The notes under the pieces: model-generated
What the model saw: the letters and a program-made list of their open reading frames with translations, nothing else
Told to the model about the DNA's origin: nothing
Database searches by the model: none
Shown: positions 36,947 to 49,920 of the stretch, in pieces
Layout of the letters: every line of letters starts with the position of its first letter
How positions within the stretch are numbered: position 1 is the stretch's first letter
Translations under genes and position numbers: made by a program
Source: Acanthacorydalis orientalis
Lineage: Eukaryota; Arthropoda; Insecta; Megaloptera; Corydalidae
Reading direction: 5' to 3'
NCBI GenBank assembly: GCA_034766995.1
Contig: CM068317.1
Coordinates: 38,375,749 to 38,439,748 of the forward strand
DNA length: 64,000 nt

Positions 36947-39067
36947 TAGGCCCCGTTAGAAGTACGACTTGTGAATGGTTCATCTAACTCACAAGGTCGA
37001 GTCGAAGTAAGGCATAACGGTGTATGGGGTACGATTTGTGATGATGACTTCAGTGAACGTGCTGCGAAAGTTGTTTGCTCGCAACTTGGCTATAACGGAT
37101 CTGGAATTGTTAAAAAAGAAGGCGCGTTTGGACCAGGTATTTATTCCTAAAATACTGGGGCAATTACCGTGTTGTACCTTAATTATTAGCCTACAGAAGC
37201 ATTTATATAAATTTAAACCAAACAAAAAAAAAATACTCTGTGAGTGTTTAACTAGAATTTCATTTATATGTTATTAAATGATACATAAATGCATCTACAT
37301 ACACTACATATCTAGCACAATATACTATTGAATTTGTACTTAAAAAAAATGTAGGCTCAGGCCCAATCTGGCTCGATCGTGTAATTTGTACTGGAAACGA
37401 AAAAACAATTGGTAACTGCCATCACGACGATTGGGGACAACATAATTGTGGACATGACGAAGACGTTGGTGTTATCTGCGATATTAAACCAAATGTTGTC
37501 CAAAAACCAAAACTGCCGAAGAAAACTCTATCTACTGTAAATATAGCTCCAGTTAAATGTGGATACCGAGATGAAGGTACATTTGATTCATCGACAGGAG
37601 TTACTTTTCGTGTTGTTGCTGGATCAGTGGCACAAAAAGGGCATTATCCGTGGCAAGTAAGTAAAATTTTTATTATAAACATTTTTATAATAAAAATCCT
37701 GAACAAATTAGGTGAGCTTACGCGTAAGAAGTGTAAGCAAATCGTCGCACTGGTGTGGTGGAGTAATCATATCACAACACCATATTCTAACGGCAGCCCA
37801 TTGTTTAACCGGGTTCTCAAAAGGATCATATTTTATCCGAGCCGGAGACTACGATGTTGATATTGATGAAGATACTGAAGCTGAAGCGTATGTCGAAGAT
37901 TTTTATATACACGAAGAATTTAGAAAAGGACATCACATGAATAACGACATTGCATTAATTAAACTTAAATCAAACGGACTGCCGCTGGGTAAACATATTC
38001 AACCAATTTGTTTACCAGACAGTCAAACCGTATATACACCTGGAACAAATTGTACCATTTCGGGATGGGGATCGACCCAAAGTGGAAAATCAAGTGAGTT
38101 ACTTTTACGATACACATAAAACCATCGATAAAATTATTATCTATTTTTTTAAAAAATCTCGTTTATTTAAACGTAAAAAAATAGTAACAAAAATATATTG
38201 CATAGACACCCACATTACAGCACGTATTGAAACGAAATATTTTTAAAAATGATGACATTTTTTTGAATTAAAGCTGCTTCAAAGCAACTTAGAGCAGGAT
38301 GGGTTCCTCTACAATCACCTGAAGTCTGTCGTATGAAAGAAGTGTATGGAAATGCAATAACAGACGGTATGATATGTGCTGGGAATCTTGATGAGGGTGT
38401 TGATGCTTGTGATGGAGACTCGGGAGGACCACTTGCATGCTTAGAAAAAGGTATATATTCAAGCAATAAAACGTACCAATTTTATATTCATAAGTTTCTG
38501 ATCAAACTACAGAACCCAATTTTATAAAATTTACATCACATAGACTCGTTTACGCAAAAAAAGGCTATATATTTATTAAAGTTCGGAAAAAGTAAAATAT
38601 TAAATTTCAATCAATTCTAATAGCAGAATTTAATCAAAACAAGATTATCTTTTTATACTATTAAAAGAAAGTAATAATAATACATACATTTTAAAATCTT
38701 CTTTCTTGATTAAAAACAAAGAATGTTCACACAATAAGACTTCATGCACTTCATATTTCGAAAACACAAAATTGTCTTATTACAGCAAATTTTAACCTCA
38801 CATTTTAAGTTTTTAACATAACCACTTATATTCACATGTATACTCGTTATTGGAATACTCGATAATTTAAATATTACATAACAATTTATCAAACCATTCA
38901 AAGAATAAAAACTGACATTTCTAATAGGATTGTTTACATTGTATGGAATAACTTCATGGGGCCAACACTGTGGATATGCAAACAAACCTGGCGTTTATGT
39001 AAAAGTTGCATACTACAAAAACTGGATTGACGAAAAAATACGGAAGTCTATGTTAGACACTTCATAA
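29730..39067 (+). CDS. teq: Tequila/neurotrypsin-like mosaic serine protease
   Basis: Twelve in-phase exons: 29730-29825, 31029-33968, 34109-34287, 34791-34950, 35789-35974, 36044-36250, 36723-36875, 36950-37136, 37355-37656, 37712-38093, 38274-38450, 38928-39067; about 1702 residues. Order: signal peptide (1-32, exon 1); three CBM14 chitin-binding domains at about 146-197, 266-317 and 354-406; a long Ser/Thr/Asn/Tyr-rich region to about 985; LDLa1 (about 988-1024, split over exons 2 and 3); PAN/apple-like (to about 1112); LDLa2; SRCR1 (about 1149-1256); LDLa3; SRCR2 (about 1308-1412); trypsin domain from 1456 after activation site FR-VVAG. Triad: His1500 (TAAHC), Asp1549 (NNDIALIKL), Ser1647 (DGDSGGP); Asp six before Ser indicates trypsin-like specificity. 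Drosophila Tequila has this architecture and is linked to memory and nutrient responses. Exon 2 alone is 2940 nt. Confidence 0.93.
29880..29941. repeat. (TA)n-(TG)n tract in Tequila intron 1
   Basis: A TA run passing into a GT run, about 55 bp after the intron 1 donor at 29826. Confidence 0.95.
30955..31014. repeat. (TA)n tract next to the 3' splice site of Tequila exon 2
   Basis: About 60 bp of TA ending 14 bp before the AG at 31027-31028 of the giant exon; the usual long pyrimidine tract is absent. Confidence 0.95.
35086..35165. mobile_element. 80-bp hairpin MITE with mariner termini in a Tequila intron
   Basis: Starts TTAGATCGGTAGGAAAATAA and ends in CGACCTAA; the two halves are inverted repeats around a CTTCAAATTCA loop. 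TA flanks both sides (35084-35085 and 35166-35167). Size and ends match a pair of cecropia-type mariner TIRs joined directly. Lies in the 34951-35788 intron. Confidence 0.85.
36898..36943. repeat. (TA)n tract at the 3' splice site of Tequila exon 8
   Basis: The TA run ends 6 bp before the AG (36948-36949) of the exon opening SRCR2. Confidence 0.95.
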
Positions 39068-39871
39068 AAGAATGCCGAAGCAGTTTTATAATAACACAAA
39101 TGTTTATATTCTAGACTAGACACATTATTTATTTTTATAAAATGAAACCAATGCACGCTGACTGTTTTTCTTACAACAGTATACACTAAAATATTCTGCC
39201 ATGACAGGAATTATGTTAACGATTAATGCATACATAAAAATACACATTGTTATTATTTTATTTTAACTGGATACATATTTTTTTACATAAAATACATACA
39301 ACATATTAATAAAAATATATAGGACTCTTTTTTACATAATTAAGTCTTCTTATAATAAAAACAATTTAATATCTAGAATACTGAAAAATTTCAAATGAAC
39401 AAATCAAGAATGAAAAAAAAAATAAATACATTCATGTACAACAACAATACATTTAATATTATTATTGTGAAAATACTTATTAGCTTAACACATTTATATT
39501 ACTGAAATCTTAAGAATAAAATATATTCATGATTGAAGGCACTGCATAATAATTTTATTCAAAGTTCATAAAGTAGAAAACACACAAACAGTCATTAGTA
39601 ATGAAAATGAAAACATTTTTTTAAATTACTGAATCAGTGTTGAAAATGTTATTTCTTAATTATCATATTTAACCTACTTCTTGAACGATGAATGTAATTT
39701 CTTAGAAATTAAACTACAATAAATATTTAAGGATCATCTACTTTCAACAGTTTTATTCAAAGTTAGCACACTATTCTTAAAATTCCAATTTTTATAATTT
39801 AAAAATTATTAATTTTACTACATGTAGAAACTAGTGGTGATTTTGGTAATGCTGCAAGGTGAATAAGCTCA
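39068..39871. other. Spacer between convergent Tequila and CDC50 genes
   Basis: The two genes converge here. AT-rich, with AATAAA-like signals on both strands; it holds the 3' UTRs. No other feature seen. Confidence 0.6.
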
Positions 39872-41220
39872 CTACTGATATGGTGTTCTTGGATTAACAT
39901 TTATCAGTTCATTTGTACTAAAACAATTTTACAATCACAATGATTTGAAAAAAAAAGAATAATTACAATTCAATCTTACCTTTTACTGCATTTTACGTGT
40001 ATGAACAATAAAATAATTCCAAGTACAAGACAAATACATCCTACAACAATGTACGCAATCCCAAGAAAAGGGTTTTTTCCACCAAGAATCGATGTTGTGG
40101 ACAGAATCATTTTCTTTCTCCCGTCAAAATCTTTGACCGAGTATGCTGCAATAATTACATTTTTTAATAAAATAAGCTAAAATAAATATTAATTAATTTC
40201 CTTACTATAATTGACATGAAGTACGTATGTTCCATTTGGTAACCCCTGTTTAAATGGTTCTTGTGTGTGATTAACACGCCTGTACAATTTACGAAATGCA
40301 GGTAAAGCTGCTGTTCGCATCCACACAATCAAATCTTCATTCTGGAATCCATTGTTATTCTCATTGTGAGGATCAAGTTCCCAAATATTTCTAGTCCAGT
40401 TCTGCGGTCGTGCATAATCAGCAAATGCTAAGTATTTTCAAAAAGTTACTAATATATTTCCAAAATGACAAATAATATACTAATAGACTTATTACCTTTT
40501 TTAAGATCACCTGTAGGATTTTTAAATTTTATATTCTTATCCGAAGGCCATGCAATACCCGTTCTGATCAATGGAATACTAACAGAACTTTTCATATTTA
40601 ACGTGAGGTCATCTATATAGAAAGTAATAATGTACAAAATGCAATACCTATATATAATATATATATATATATACATATACAATTTACCGCTAAATAAGGA
40701 GTTTGCTATGGCTCCACAAGGGGCAACTGGTATTTTTGAATCATTATATTGAAATGGAGCACAATCTGTTGAAGGTACTTGACTTAGGAGTCCAAGCAAC
40801 TGATTGTCATCTCGAGATTTCACATATCTTCTATGATTTTGATAATAATTACTCAAACCATAATACATAAAAACACTTCCCTAAAATATACAATTTATGA
40901 TTTATATGTAAATAAAAAAATTAAAGATTTTTTCATATAAATTAACAATAAATTATTGTATATGGATTGACACAGTACATAGTGGTTATACATTTACAAG
41001 TTAGTAATTACAGTATTAAAAAAAAGTAATTACCAGAAAAGGTTCATTAAGTTCAAACTCAAGCTCACAAATACAGTATTTATTAGGTCCTTCCGCTATC
41101 ACAGATGCACATTGTACTTCAGATCCTTCAACCAGACTTGTGCTATTACAATCTGTATAGTCTATTTCTATTTCTTGAATCTAAGAAAGGAAAAGATAAA
41201 TTTGAAACATGAGCCACTAT

Positions 41221-41255
<35 letters not shown>

Positions 41256-41681
41256 GTAAGCACATGAAAAATATGCAACTAACTTCATCGGAAAAATAGA
41301 GTAATCCAACTCCAATCGGTATAAATGCTATTCCAATTACAAAAAATGTAGGAAGCACAGTACCCGCAGTTAATATAGGCTGCCAAGCTGGTAATCTCTG
41401 TTGTTTAAATGCACTATCTGTTAACAAAAATATAATTTCAAAAATAACTTGAAAATTGACTATAAATAAACAATTCGTAATCGTGATAAAAATGTAAATT
41501 AATAATCCAGTGGAATGATTCATCATTTCAATAGGGTTTCTATGAAAATCAATATGAGCTTAATGAAATGTCAATTGACATTTATTAAAAACATCAAAAG
41601 GACACAAGTATACATACCTGACGGTCGTTTTGATTTTATAGTAGTGTCATTTAAATCTCCAGTAACACCTATTTCTGCCAT
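39872..41681 (-). CDS. CDC50: CDC50/TMEM30 family P4-ATPase (flippase) subunit
   Basis: Minus-strand exons in coding order: 41618-41681, 41284-41417, 41034-41180, 40688-40880, 40496-40612, 40206-40427, 39980-40145, 39872-39917; 362 residues, all phases agree. It starts [12 protein letters not shown] and ends NPRTPYQ. Membrane segment 1 follows [16 protein letters not shown] (about residues 33-60). The large exoplasmic loop has the paired cysteines of the family, an N-glycosylation site (CNST) and the [18 protein letters not shown] block. Membrane segment 2 is [23 protein letters not shown]50 proteins are beta subunits that bring P4-ATPase lipid flippases out of the ER and support their activity. 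A family match; no exon is missing. Confidence 0.95.
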
Positions 41682-42590
41682 TTTAAGGTGTTCTATAATC
41701 AAAATTTCAATTATTATAATATTTTAAATTGAAATACTGTCTTCTTACGAACACATATACATTTATCAAATATCAATATGCAATTCCAGAAAATATCAAT
41801 GTCTTCCACCTCAATTTTAATACATTGTAGCCATCTAGGAGACAATTGTAGACTTATAAACCAAACTTATCAAATTAATATATAGATAAGATTTCTATTC
41901 TATCTACGCAACGCAAAACTATTTATTACATTCTTTTTATTGTAATAAAAATAATCTAGGCTTTATTTATCATTACATCAGCAATCGAATGGGGAACATA
42001 TAGCACCGTTTTGGAAAAATAAACAAGAATTATAATTCAGTCCATCAACTTTCCAGTAGATACTCTACATTGTTAGGGTAATTTATTTACTGACCAATTT
42101 AATTACAAAAATAAAACGCCTATCAAATCATACTATCTAGAATTTAACAATGATTTAATTTTGTATGCTTACATTGTTCACATTTTATCAATATGTAGTC
42201 AAAAATTTTAATTTGTTCAAACCTTTAACAAAGCTTTACACATTTTTAGAAGTCCCGTTAAAGTGAAACTATACAATCATGCATAAACGTACATTTATAC
42301 TATTTCACGAAAACGGTTGTTTTTTTTAAAAAAATATTTTTAACTTATTCGTATTACTGTAATATAAAAATGTACTTTATAAAAAAAGAAAACAAGAGTC
42401 GGGCAAATAAAATATTTTATTCAAGTGTAGAATTGTAAAACAAATCAAATAATTAATCATATTACGTTCTCGGATTAAAAATACACTATAAAAAATAAAA
42501 ATTAAACATATTTGTTTGTATTATTTATTTATGCGTACGATAATAAAATTTCCCTAAAAGCTTGCTAAATCCAGACATTTGCTCAACATG
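41682..42590. other. Spacer between CDC50 and cytidine deaminase
   Basis: Contains the CDC50 promoter side and the CDA 3' UTR (minus-strand AATAAA-like signals near 42520). Nothing else recognised. Confidence 0.55.
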
Positions 42591-43131
42591 TTAATCATCC
42601 ACTGCCGGCGTGAACGCAAAAGGAAGTAATTCATCAATTGATGTAATCATAACTCTATCAAGTTTCGGCCGGCTTAAATAAATTGTAACTTTTTGTCCAA
42701 ATTCAGAAATAAATTGCCTACAACTTCCGCAAGGTGTTGTAAATGAATTTTCCTGTTCAGCGACGACTGCTATTGAAACAAATTTCCTTTTTCCATCTCT
42801 AACCGCACAGACGATTGCACTCTTTTCTCCACATATGCTTAAAGAATACGAAGCATTTTCAACATTGCATCCTTTATAAAGAGAACCATCTGAACATCTA
42901 ACCGCTGCGCCGACTTTAAAATTACTATAAGGACAATAAGCGTGATTAGACGCTTTCGCTGCTTCCGTAAGTAATTCTTGAACGCTTTTGTCTAAAATAA
43001 AAACCATTATACAGAAAAACTCGATAACACATTTGTTTTATAATACCTAAATCACTGAATAATTTCACGTTAGCAGAACTATCAATTTTACGTATTTTCG
43101 CACCGTTCATTACACTTTTCTTTTGATTCAT
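42591..43131 (-). CDS. CDA: Cytidine deaminase
   Basis: Two minus-strand exons, 43047-43131 and 42591-42991, joined in phase 1; 161 residues. It converts cytidine and deoxycytidine to uridine and deoxyuridine in pyrimidine salvage, in the cytosol. Visible motifs: AYCPYSNFKVGAAV (substrate strand), GCNVENASYSLSICGEKSAI with zinc-ligand Cys and catalytic Glu, and PCGSCRQFISEFG with the other two zinc ligands. The Cys-Gly-Glu variant of the usual Cys-Ala-Glu falls within the family pattern. The length fits the small homotetrameric CDA type, with about 20 extra N-terminal residues from exon 1 (MNQKKSVMNGAKIRK). Confidence 0.95.
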
Positions 43132-44300
43132 TTTTTACAATTATTATTAAAAATAAAAAAATAAAATATCTTTTGTTCGCACACAATAATACTAGTTTTC
43201 CATACAAAGAAGCATTGAAACTAATTGCCTATATCAGAGATAATATCAGAATTTCACTTTACCGACACACATTACATTGCAAATTATATGATAAGTCATA
43301 CTCATAGCTAGCAAAGTAATGTTTCAAGGATCTATTTTCTTTCTTATGACGTGCGAAATATTTTAATTTATAAAACAAGTTGTTAATGTTTGTCTAAAAG
43401 TGTAAACGTTGTAATTAATGTACAAATTTGTACTTTGAACTGAAAAAGATTGATATCACATAAATGTACATTTTATTCTAGTCAATTTTAATTTATTCAC
43501 GTCAATAAGAATACATTTTTCTTTTAATTTTATTATCTATTAAATTATTTTATAAATGTTATAAGATAGAAACTTCCAAATTTGTAAATGTTCTATAACC
43601 TTGAAAACGAAGCTTAACTGAAAATTAATATTTCTCTTCCTATTTTTTTTTAAAAAAAAACAGATATGGTTTCTGCTATTTTATTAAAAATAGAGCAAAT
43701 TTGTAATATTCCATATAATATTAATGGCGTGTATATTTTGTTTTATATTAAACATATATGAAGTAACAAATAAGGAAACATATAAGGAAGTTTTTTTTTC
43801 TATCATAAAATATAATAACATTTACTTTAAAGCAATTACTACAGTAGAAAAAAGCACAGACGAATACTAACTAAATCTAAATCAGCACTAACGAATACTA
43901 TCTAAACTAATTTATTAAAATAAATTCATCACAGCATTTAACAGCATATTTTCTTAAATGTTATGGTATTGTTGAATTAATTTCATTTCATTAGAAAAAT
44001 TTATAAAAAACAAAAATAATATATTACTATCAAATTATACCAATATACACTTTTAATTCATTTTGTTAAAACCAGTGAAAATTTACGTCAAAAACTTAAT
44101 ATTATCTATACCATCTGTATAGACTTTGTACATGGTGAAGTGAAATTCTAATATACTCTCTAATTAAAGCAATTTTTTAACGGCTGCATTTTTTTGTTTT
44201 ATTCAAAAATACATCCTTAATTTATTTAACCATAAATGTTTAAATATTTTTTTCATTTAAAAGATAGACTTATTTCAAATCAAATATTAAACACTAAATA

Positions 44301-44363
<63 letters not shown>

Positions 44364-44730
44364 GAAAAGAATCAAATTCTCGCCGAAATTTAATAAAAAC
44401 AAAAAGTAACATTATGTTAAATGTATTTATATTATTCAAAATATGCTTTCACATTTTTTATCTTGATATATTGTTACATTTTTATCTTGAATTTTTTAAT
44501 ATTGATCGCGTGTCCACCTGAAGGCAAATGCCGCACCGATCTAGAAATTAATATTACGCCCTCTGACAAAATATAATTTCTTTTTTCTGCCATTCACTTT
44601 CATTAGAAACAATAAACGAAATGTAAATTATTATGTTCGATACAAATCACAATTCGCGCGTCTTTAATTCATATACATTTCCATGTATGTGATCGTTTAA
44701 AATATTTGTAAGCAAGATCAATGAAAAAAA
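43132..44730. other. AT-rich intergenic region
   Basis: CDA upstream region and a (TA)n tract at about 44302-44360. No gene or element recognised. Confidence 0.55.
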
Positions 44731-44805
44731 CGTCGGTAGGAAAATAATTGCGGTTTCGTATATACATTTGAAGGTTATAAACCGCAATTATTTTTTACCT
44801 ACCTA
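44731..44805. mobile_element. Hairpin MITE with mariner termini, intergenic copy
   Basis: Two inverted halves, GTCGGTAGGAAAATAATTGC... and the reverse ending TTTTTTACCTACCTAA, with TA on the right. Same family as 35086-35165; the outermost left bases are lost. Confidence 0.8.
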
Positions 44806-44822
44806 ATATATATATATATATA

Positions 44823-45520
44823 TAGTGGAACCCCGTTTATCTGGTTCATACAGGACCGGACCCGATCCGGATGACCGAAAATCCGGATAATCCGGAAAAT
44901 TCTGTGTTTCACAATGTACATTTTATTTTATTTATTACACATAAAGAAGTCTGTCCGTTTCTTCTTTGAATGACACTTACGCTGTCTCGTAGACGCTTTA
45001 CCATCGTGAGTTCAATCGGTGCCGTGTCAGATCAGCCTTCTGAGTATATTAACACATTTTCGAGCATCGTCGTCGCTTCGTCGTGACTAAAACGTCCATC
45101 TTTTGACTCTATACTACCTGCGTCGTCATCAGAATTACCATCAGTCTCCACATTGTCATTAGTTGAACAAGCCCTAATAATGTCTCCATCAATGTCGCAT
45201 TGCAGCCACGATTTGACGTCATCGATCTCTACATCTGCACACCCTTCATTATTTCTGAACACCTTGATATCTCCACTAACCAGTTCTTCTTCTGTTAGTT
45301 GTGACGGGGCATTGTCAACGAATAATATCGCTTTGAATAGAAAATCTTCTTTGTTATGTGACTTTGTACAGCTGGCACGAAATTGCGAAAAAACGATTCC
45401 TTAAAAATCTCACTACCCATACAACCGGTTTTCCGGAACTTGTGAACAACTGGCAAAGAAGAATTGTTTACAATTGAATCGATCATTTCAAAAACTACAT
45501 AAATCATGTTTTTTTTCAAA
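44823..45520 (-). mobile_element. Relic of a pogo/Tigger-like DNA transposon
   Basis: The left end TAGTGGAACCCCGTTTATCT resembles a pogo/Tigger terminus. On the minus strand, 45519-45295 reads GCMGSEIFKESFFRNFVPAV; after a frameshift it continues AILFVDNAPSQLTEEEL, holding the middle catalytic Asp, and runs into 45262-45032, an acidic stretch ending SHDEATTMLENVLIYSEG like the C terminus of Tigger-type transposases. The N-terminal CENPB/HTH domains and the other terminus were not found. Inactive. Confidence 0.75.
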
Positions 45521-45705
45521 ATTGTTTTTTTTTGTCGAAATTAGATCCTTGAGGGTAGCCTCATATTCAGTATAAAAATTAAATTAACCACGTTGTAGCT
45601 AGCTGTCGAACCTGGTCATTATTTTACCTAATGATGGTATTTTGAAGTTATTAAAAAAACTGTATGAAAATATGATCGCATATATGTGCTAAACAATACG
45701 TTAAT

Positions 45706-46195
45706 ATGGTTATTCAATTCAGCATAGAATTTTCAATAAAAGAAGTACAATATGAGATTTTTGAATTTAAAAAATGGTTGCCTCCGTTTTACCAAAAAAA
45801 AACTGTTTATCAACTGAATCTTATGGAAGAACAGTTCCGAAAGATCAAAAAAAAAACATTTTCTCCTTCAACATACATGAACATTCAATACGATGCTAAT
45901 ACAGCTGCGAAAGAGTGAGAAATTCATAGATGGTTCATCAAAAAATACATTCCAGCCACTAAAACATACTACAGCTATGATGTCACTCCCATATGCGAAA
46001 GTATACCGATCGAAAATTTCGATAAAGTGTAAAAAATAGATAATTTAAAGCAAGTAAAAGATAGCATCTCGGAGGAGCACATGTGATTTTACAACGAAAT
46101 ATTCATCTGGCCAACCGAAGAAATTAAAAAAAAACTCTGCTCGAGTCCGATGACGAATATGACTATGTACCTTAATATTAGATTATGAGCGAGAT
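45706..46195 (+). pseudogene. Broken ORF of unknown origin
   Basis: One frame continues for about 160 codons with three internal stops (near 45916, 46030 and 46084). Between them it has varied, protein-like composition: EFKKWLPPFYQKKTVYQLN, IHRWFIKKYIPATKTYYSYD, VTPICESIPIENFDKV. A +1 shift near the end gives an acidic tail ESDDEYDYVP before a stop. No splice sites explain the stops. I do not recognise the family. It lies next to transposon relics, so a captured transposon gene or other mobile gene is possible. Confidence 0.45.
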
Positions 46196-47655
46196 ACATG
46201 TTTGTGTGCTATAATATAATGTTTTTTTAATAAAGAATCATAATAAAAAATATTTTTTAAACAATTCATTATGCACTTAATACAACTCCCTGTGAAAACG
46301 ACAAAACAATTTACGTTGATTTTTTTATACATTAAGGTTTCACAGGACAGTAACTATTAAGCAACTGACAAATTAAAGGCCTAAAAAGCACATTAGCAAA
46401 GAAAATCTCTAAAAACTCTCATTTTTATTGTGTAACGCAGTTCTTATTGAATCCTGTGAAAATTTAAATTCCGTGACTTGTGTAGTTTTTGAAACGATCG
46501 ATTCAATTACATTTTTTTCATATTACTGTACGATGAAAAATTAAAAAAAAATGTTAAATAAAAAAGTTCGTACAGTATTATTAATTAATGCAATACAATC
46601 TATTATTAATTACCTACATATGCTTATATAATATATAAAATTTAAAATAATATTTTTTCTATATGTAAAATTATTTTAAACAAATCGAATAGAGAAGGGG
46701 GCTTCCTAAAAACCTACTTTGATAAACGACACGCGACCTGTGCAACATAATGCAATTACGTAACTTACGCATCTATGTAATAATTAAGCGCGCCCACACA
46801 ATGGTATAGTGTTATATGTGTATACATATATGTAAACATAAATGTATACATATGCATATGCACACATGTATTGTAATAGATGCGATAATCTCTCCGGTGT
46901 CCCCGTTAATTAATTCCCGCGATCATGACTGTGCGTTGAACTAGATTGATAACAGCCAAAACGATTGACGAAACATGAAGTGCGTCTCGTCTGCGGCGTT
47001 CGTTCATTAAACGTTGTTTTATTATTATTATTTAGAATCGATAAACGTCTAATGAGCACAATAACACATCTGTACTAATAGTAAATATTATTGAAACTTT
47101 TAAACAGTCAATTTAAAACACTAAATTGTATAAAAGAATTTATTAACATATTTTGTAAAAGAAATAAAAAATACGCATAACATAAAATATAAATAACAAC
47201 AGTTTCGCAATAAAATTAAATAAAAAATATACGACAATTTTAAAAAAGAAAACACTTCAAAGTACACATCTATGAAAATGTATTACAAGTTCTTTTTAAA
47301 CGATATTGTGTAGAGCACGAAGTTCAGAGACTACTCGCCATCAAATTTACTGTCAGCTATTGAATTCGGTTGACAGAATTGCCAGAGCTTATAGAAATGA
47401 ACCACTTTCAATTTAGAGAATTTACCGAACAGTCATAACCTGTCGATTTGAAGAGTGTATTGCAATAGTGGGTATCGAATTCATTCGCTACTCGCTCTAA
47501 TGTCGGAATATGAACTTGCTTGTGAGTAGAATGTAAACTTACTGTGTAATATCCGCTTAAACAATTCAAAGTTTTCATTCTCGACTAAATAATTTCAGTC
47601 TTAGAGAAAATAATAAGTAAATATGTGTATAAATATAAATATTCCAATAATAATA

Positions 47656-47660
<5 letters not shown>
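46196..47660. other. Intergenic region
   Basis: Mostly AT-rich; a mildly CG-containing stretch at about 46720-47010. No ORF or repeat recognised. Confidence 0.5.

Positions 47661-47736
<76 letters not shown>
47661..47736. repeat. (TA)n tract abutting mariner copy 2
   Basis: A 76-bp TA run that ends exactly at the mariner terminus. Confidence 0.95.
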
Positions 47737-47737
<1 letters not shown>

Positions 47738-48258
47738 GAGGTCAGACAATTAAGTAATGCGACAAAATTCAAAAATCGAATATATTTAAAAATTAAGGTA
47801 CATCGCTGCGATCCCCTTCAAAGTAGTCCCCTCCCGCATCTATACACTTATTCCAGCGAGTTTTCCAGTTTTCGTAACAATTCTGGAACACTTCTTGTGG
47901 GACCTCTCCGAGTACCCTCGTCACAGATTCTTGGATATCTTCAACGGAGTCAAAATGTCGACCTTTGACGAATTTTTTCATATGAGGGAATAGGAAAAAG
48001 TCGCAGGGTGACATGTCCGGTGAATAGGGCGGTTGTGGTAACGTTGCGATGCCTTTTAGACGCCAAAAACTGAGAGACACTGAACGCACTGTGACAGGGA
48101 GCATTGTCGTGATGCAGAACCCAAGTCTTCGCGATCTCTGGACGCACTCTGAGCACCATTTTTCGTAATTTTTCGAGCACATTGCGGTAGAATACTTGAT
48201 TTACGGTTTGTCCAGGTGGTACGAACTCTTTGTGAACCACCCTTTGCTGTCGAAGAAT
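47737..48258 (-). mobile_element. Truncated mariner, second copy of the 5014-5935 family
   Basis: Begins with the same 27-bp terminus and reads as the C-terminal part of the same transposase on the minus strand (LHHDNAPCHSAF, SPDMSPCDFFLFP). A one-base insertion near 48054 shifts the frame. Similarity stops abruptly at about 48258, inside the FFDSKGVVHKEF coding segment, so the 5' half and the other TIR are missing. Confidence 0.9.
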
Positions 48259-49158
48259 TTTTATAGAACGACCGTTTTCATAATACAGTTATATTATTAC
48301 AATGCGTTGTTTTGTTGTATACGAAGCCATAACTAAAAATGGTAATTTCAAAACTTAACAAATGTCAAAAAAATACAGCTGTCTGTTTGATACCTGTGGA
48401 ATATGAGCTCTTAAAAAATTAGGTCCCTATTGCAAAACCCTTCACTTTATGGAATGCATGGTGTATTATAGACGGCCTTGTTTAACGCTGTTTCATTTGA
48501 ACGCTAAACGAAACTTTATATATATATATATATAAAATGTGTGTGTTTGTGTGTATATAATAAAGTTGTGGTCATTTGACTACTAGGTAATTTAAAGTAA
48601 CAAATATTTTTATGTGATTTTAATTTAAATTTTTTGTCTGTAATTTGAACGATGCGCCCAGCAGTTTTCCATCAGACTGAAAACCGATAATCATCATCAA
48701 AATACTCCATAAATCGTATTAAAACTATATCCTATTCTCATCGAAATAATGAAATAGCATTTTCAAGAATTTCTTATATTTGTTAAAATGTTAATATTAT
48801 AATGATCATAACATAATATTAATTTCAGCCAGTTTTAAAAGAATAAGAATGTACCGAAACAATAATCAGATAATTAGTCAGTTATCAATCATTAATGTGT
48901 TAGTTATTAATTGAAAATACCCGAATCAATAAAAAAAATATTACACAATTATTTTCATCGAACACATTTATCCTTTTGGTGATATATGAATTGTTTTTTG
49001 CATAACGGATTTTCGTAAAGTAATATCGTACCATTAATTGTATTAATGCTTATTTAATATAACGACATTTACAGATATAATCACAGTCAGTCAGGGGAAC
49101 TTTAGAGTTCCTCCATGGAGAAACTTTTATATATTATATGTATGTATGTATGTATGTA

Positions 49159-49197
<39 letters not shown>

Positions 49198-49229
49198 ATA
49201 TATGTATATATATATATATATATATGTAC

Positions 49230-49316
<87 letters not shown>

Positions 49317-49676
49317 ATGTACATCGAGTAATTGATATACATTGCGTGACTAAATTTGTATAAATTTAAATTTATACGATTAATTACCAATATTTCAGAA
49401 TGCATGTGAATTTAAAATTGAACTTAAATAAATAAATGCTTTAATTGAAGCGAATGAAATATAATAAACACTTAAATAATTTACAAGACTCATTCAAAGT
49501 AACCTAAATTCATTTCCTGAAATATCAAGATGTCATAGTTTGTAACCGCAACATTGATTTATTATCATTAAACCATTCGGGATTCTGCGAACTGTAATTT
49601 AAAACGGGACGTTTTTTTTTTTGTTCTACATATAGATCAAAACAATATTTACTCTGGAAAAACAGATATACAGACA

Positions 49677-49735
<59 letters not shown>

Positions 49736-49830
49736 TGCCAAATATATATCTTAATATCGTGTTTAAACTGTAATTTTTAATTGGAAATTATTATATTCGA
49801 ATAAAAATATTGGACATTGGCCTGATATCA

Positions 49831-49920
<90 letters not shown>

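Noticed and set aside
49081..49120. Small hairpin (GGGGAACTTTAGAGTTCCTCC) considered as an RNA gene
   Set aside because: Too short and isolated; no tRNA or known ncRNA features.
49137..49335. ORFs of alternating Tyr-Ile codons
   Set aside because: Translation of (TA)n microsatellite; the same applies to many other Tyr-Ile ORFs in the window.
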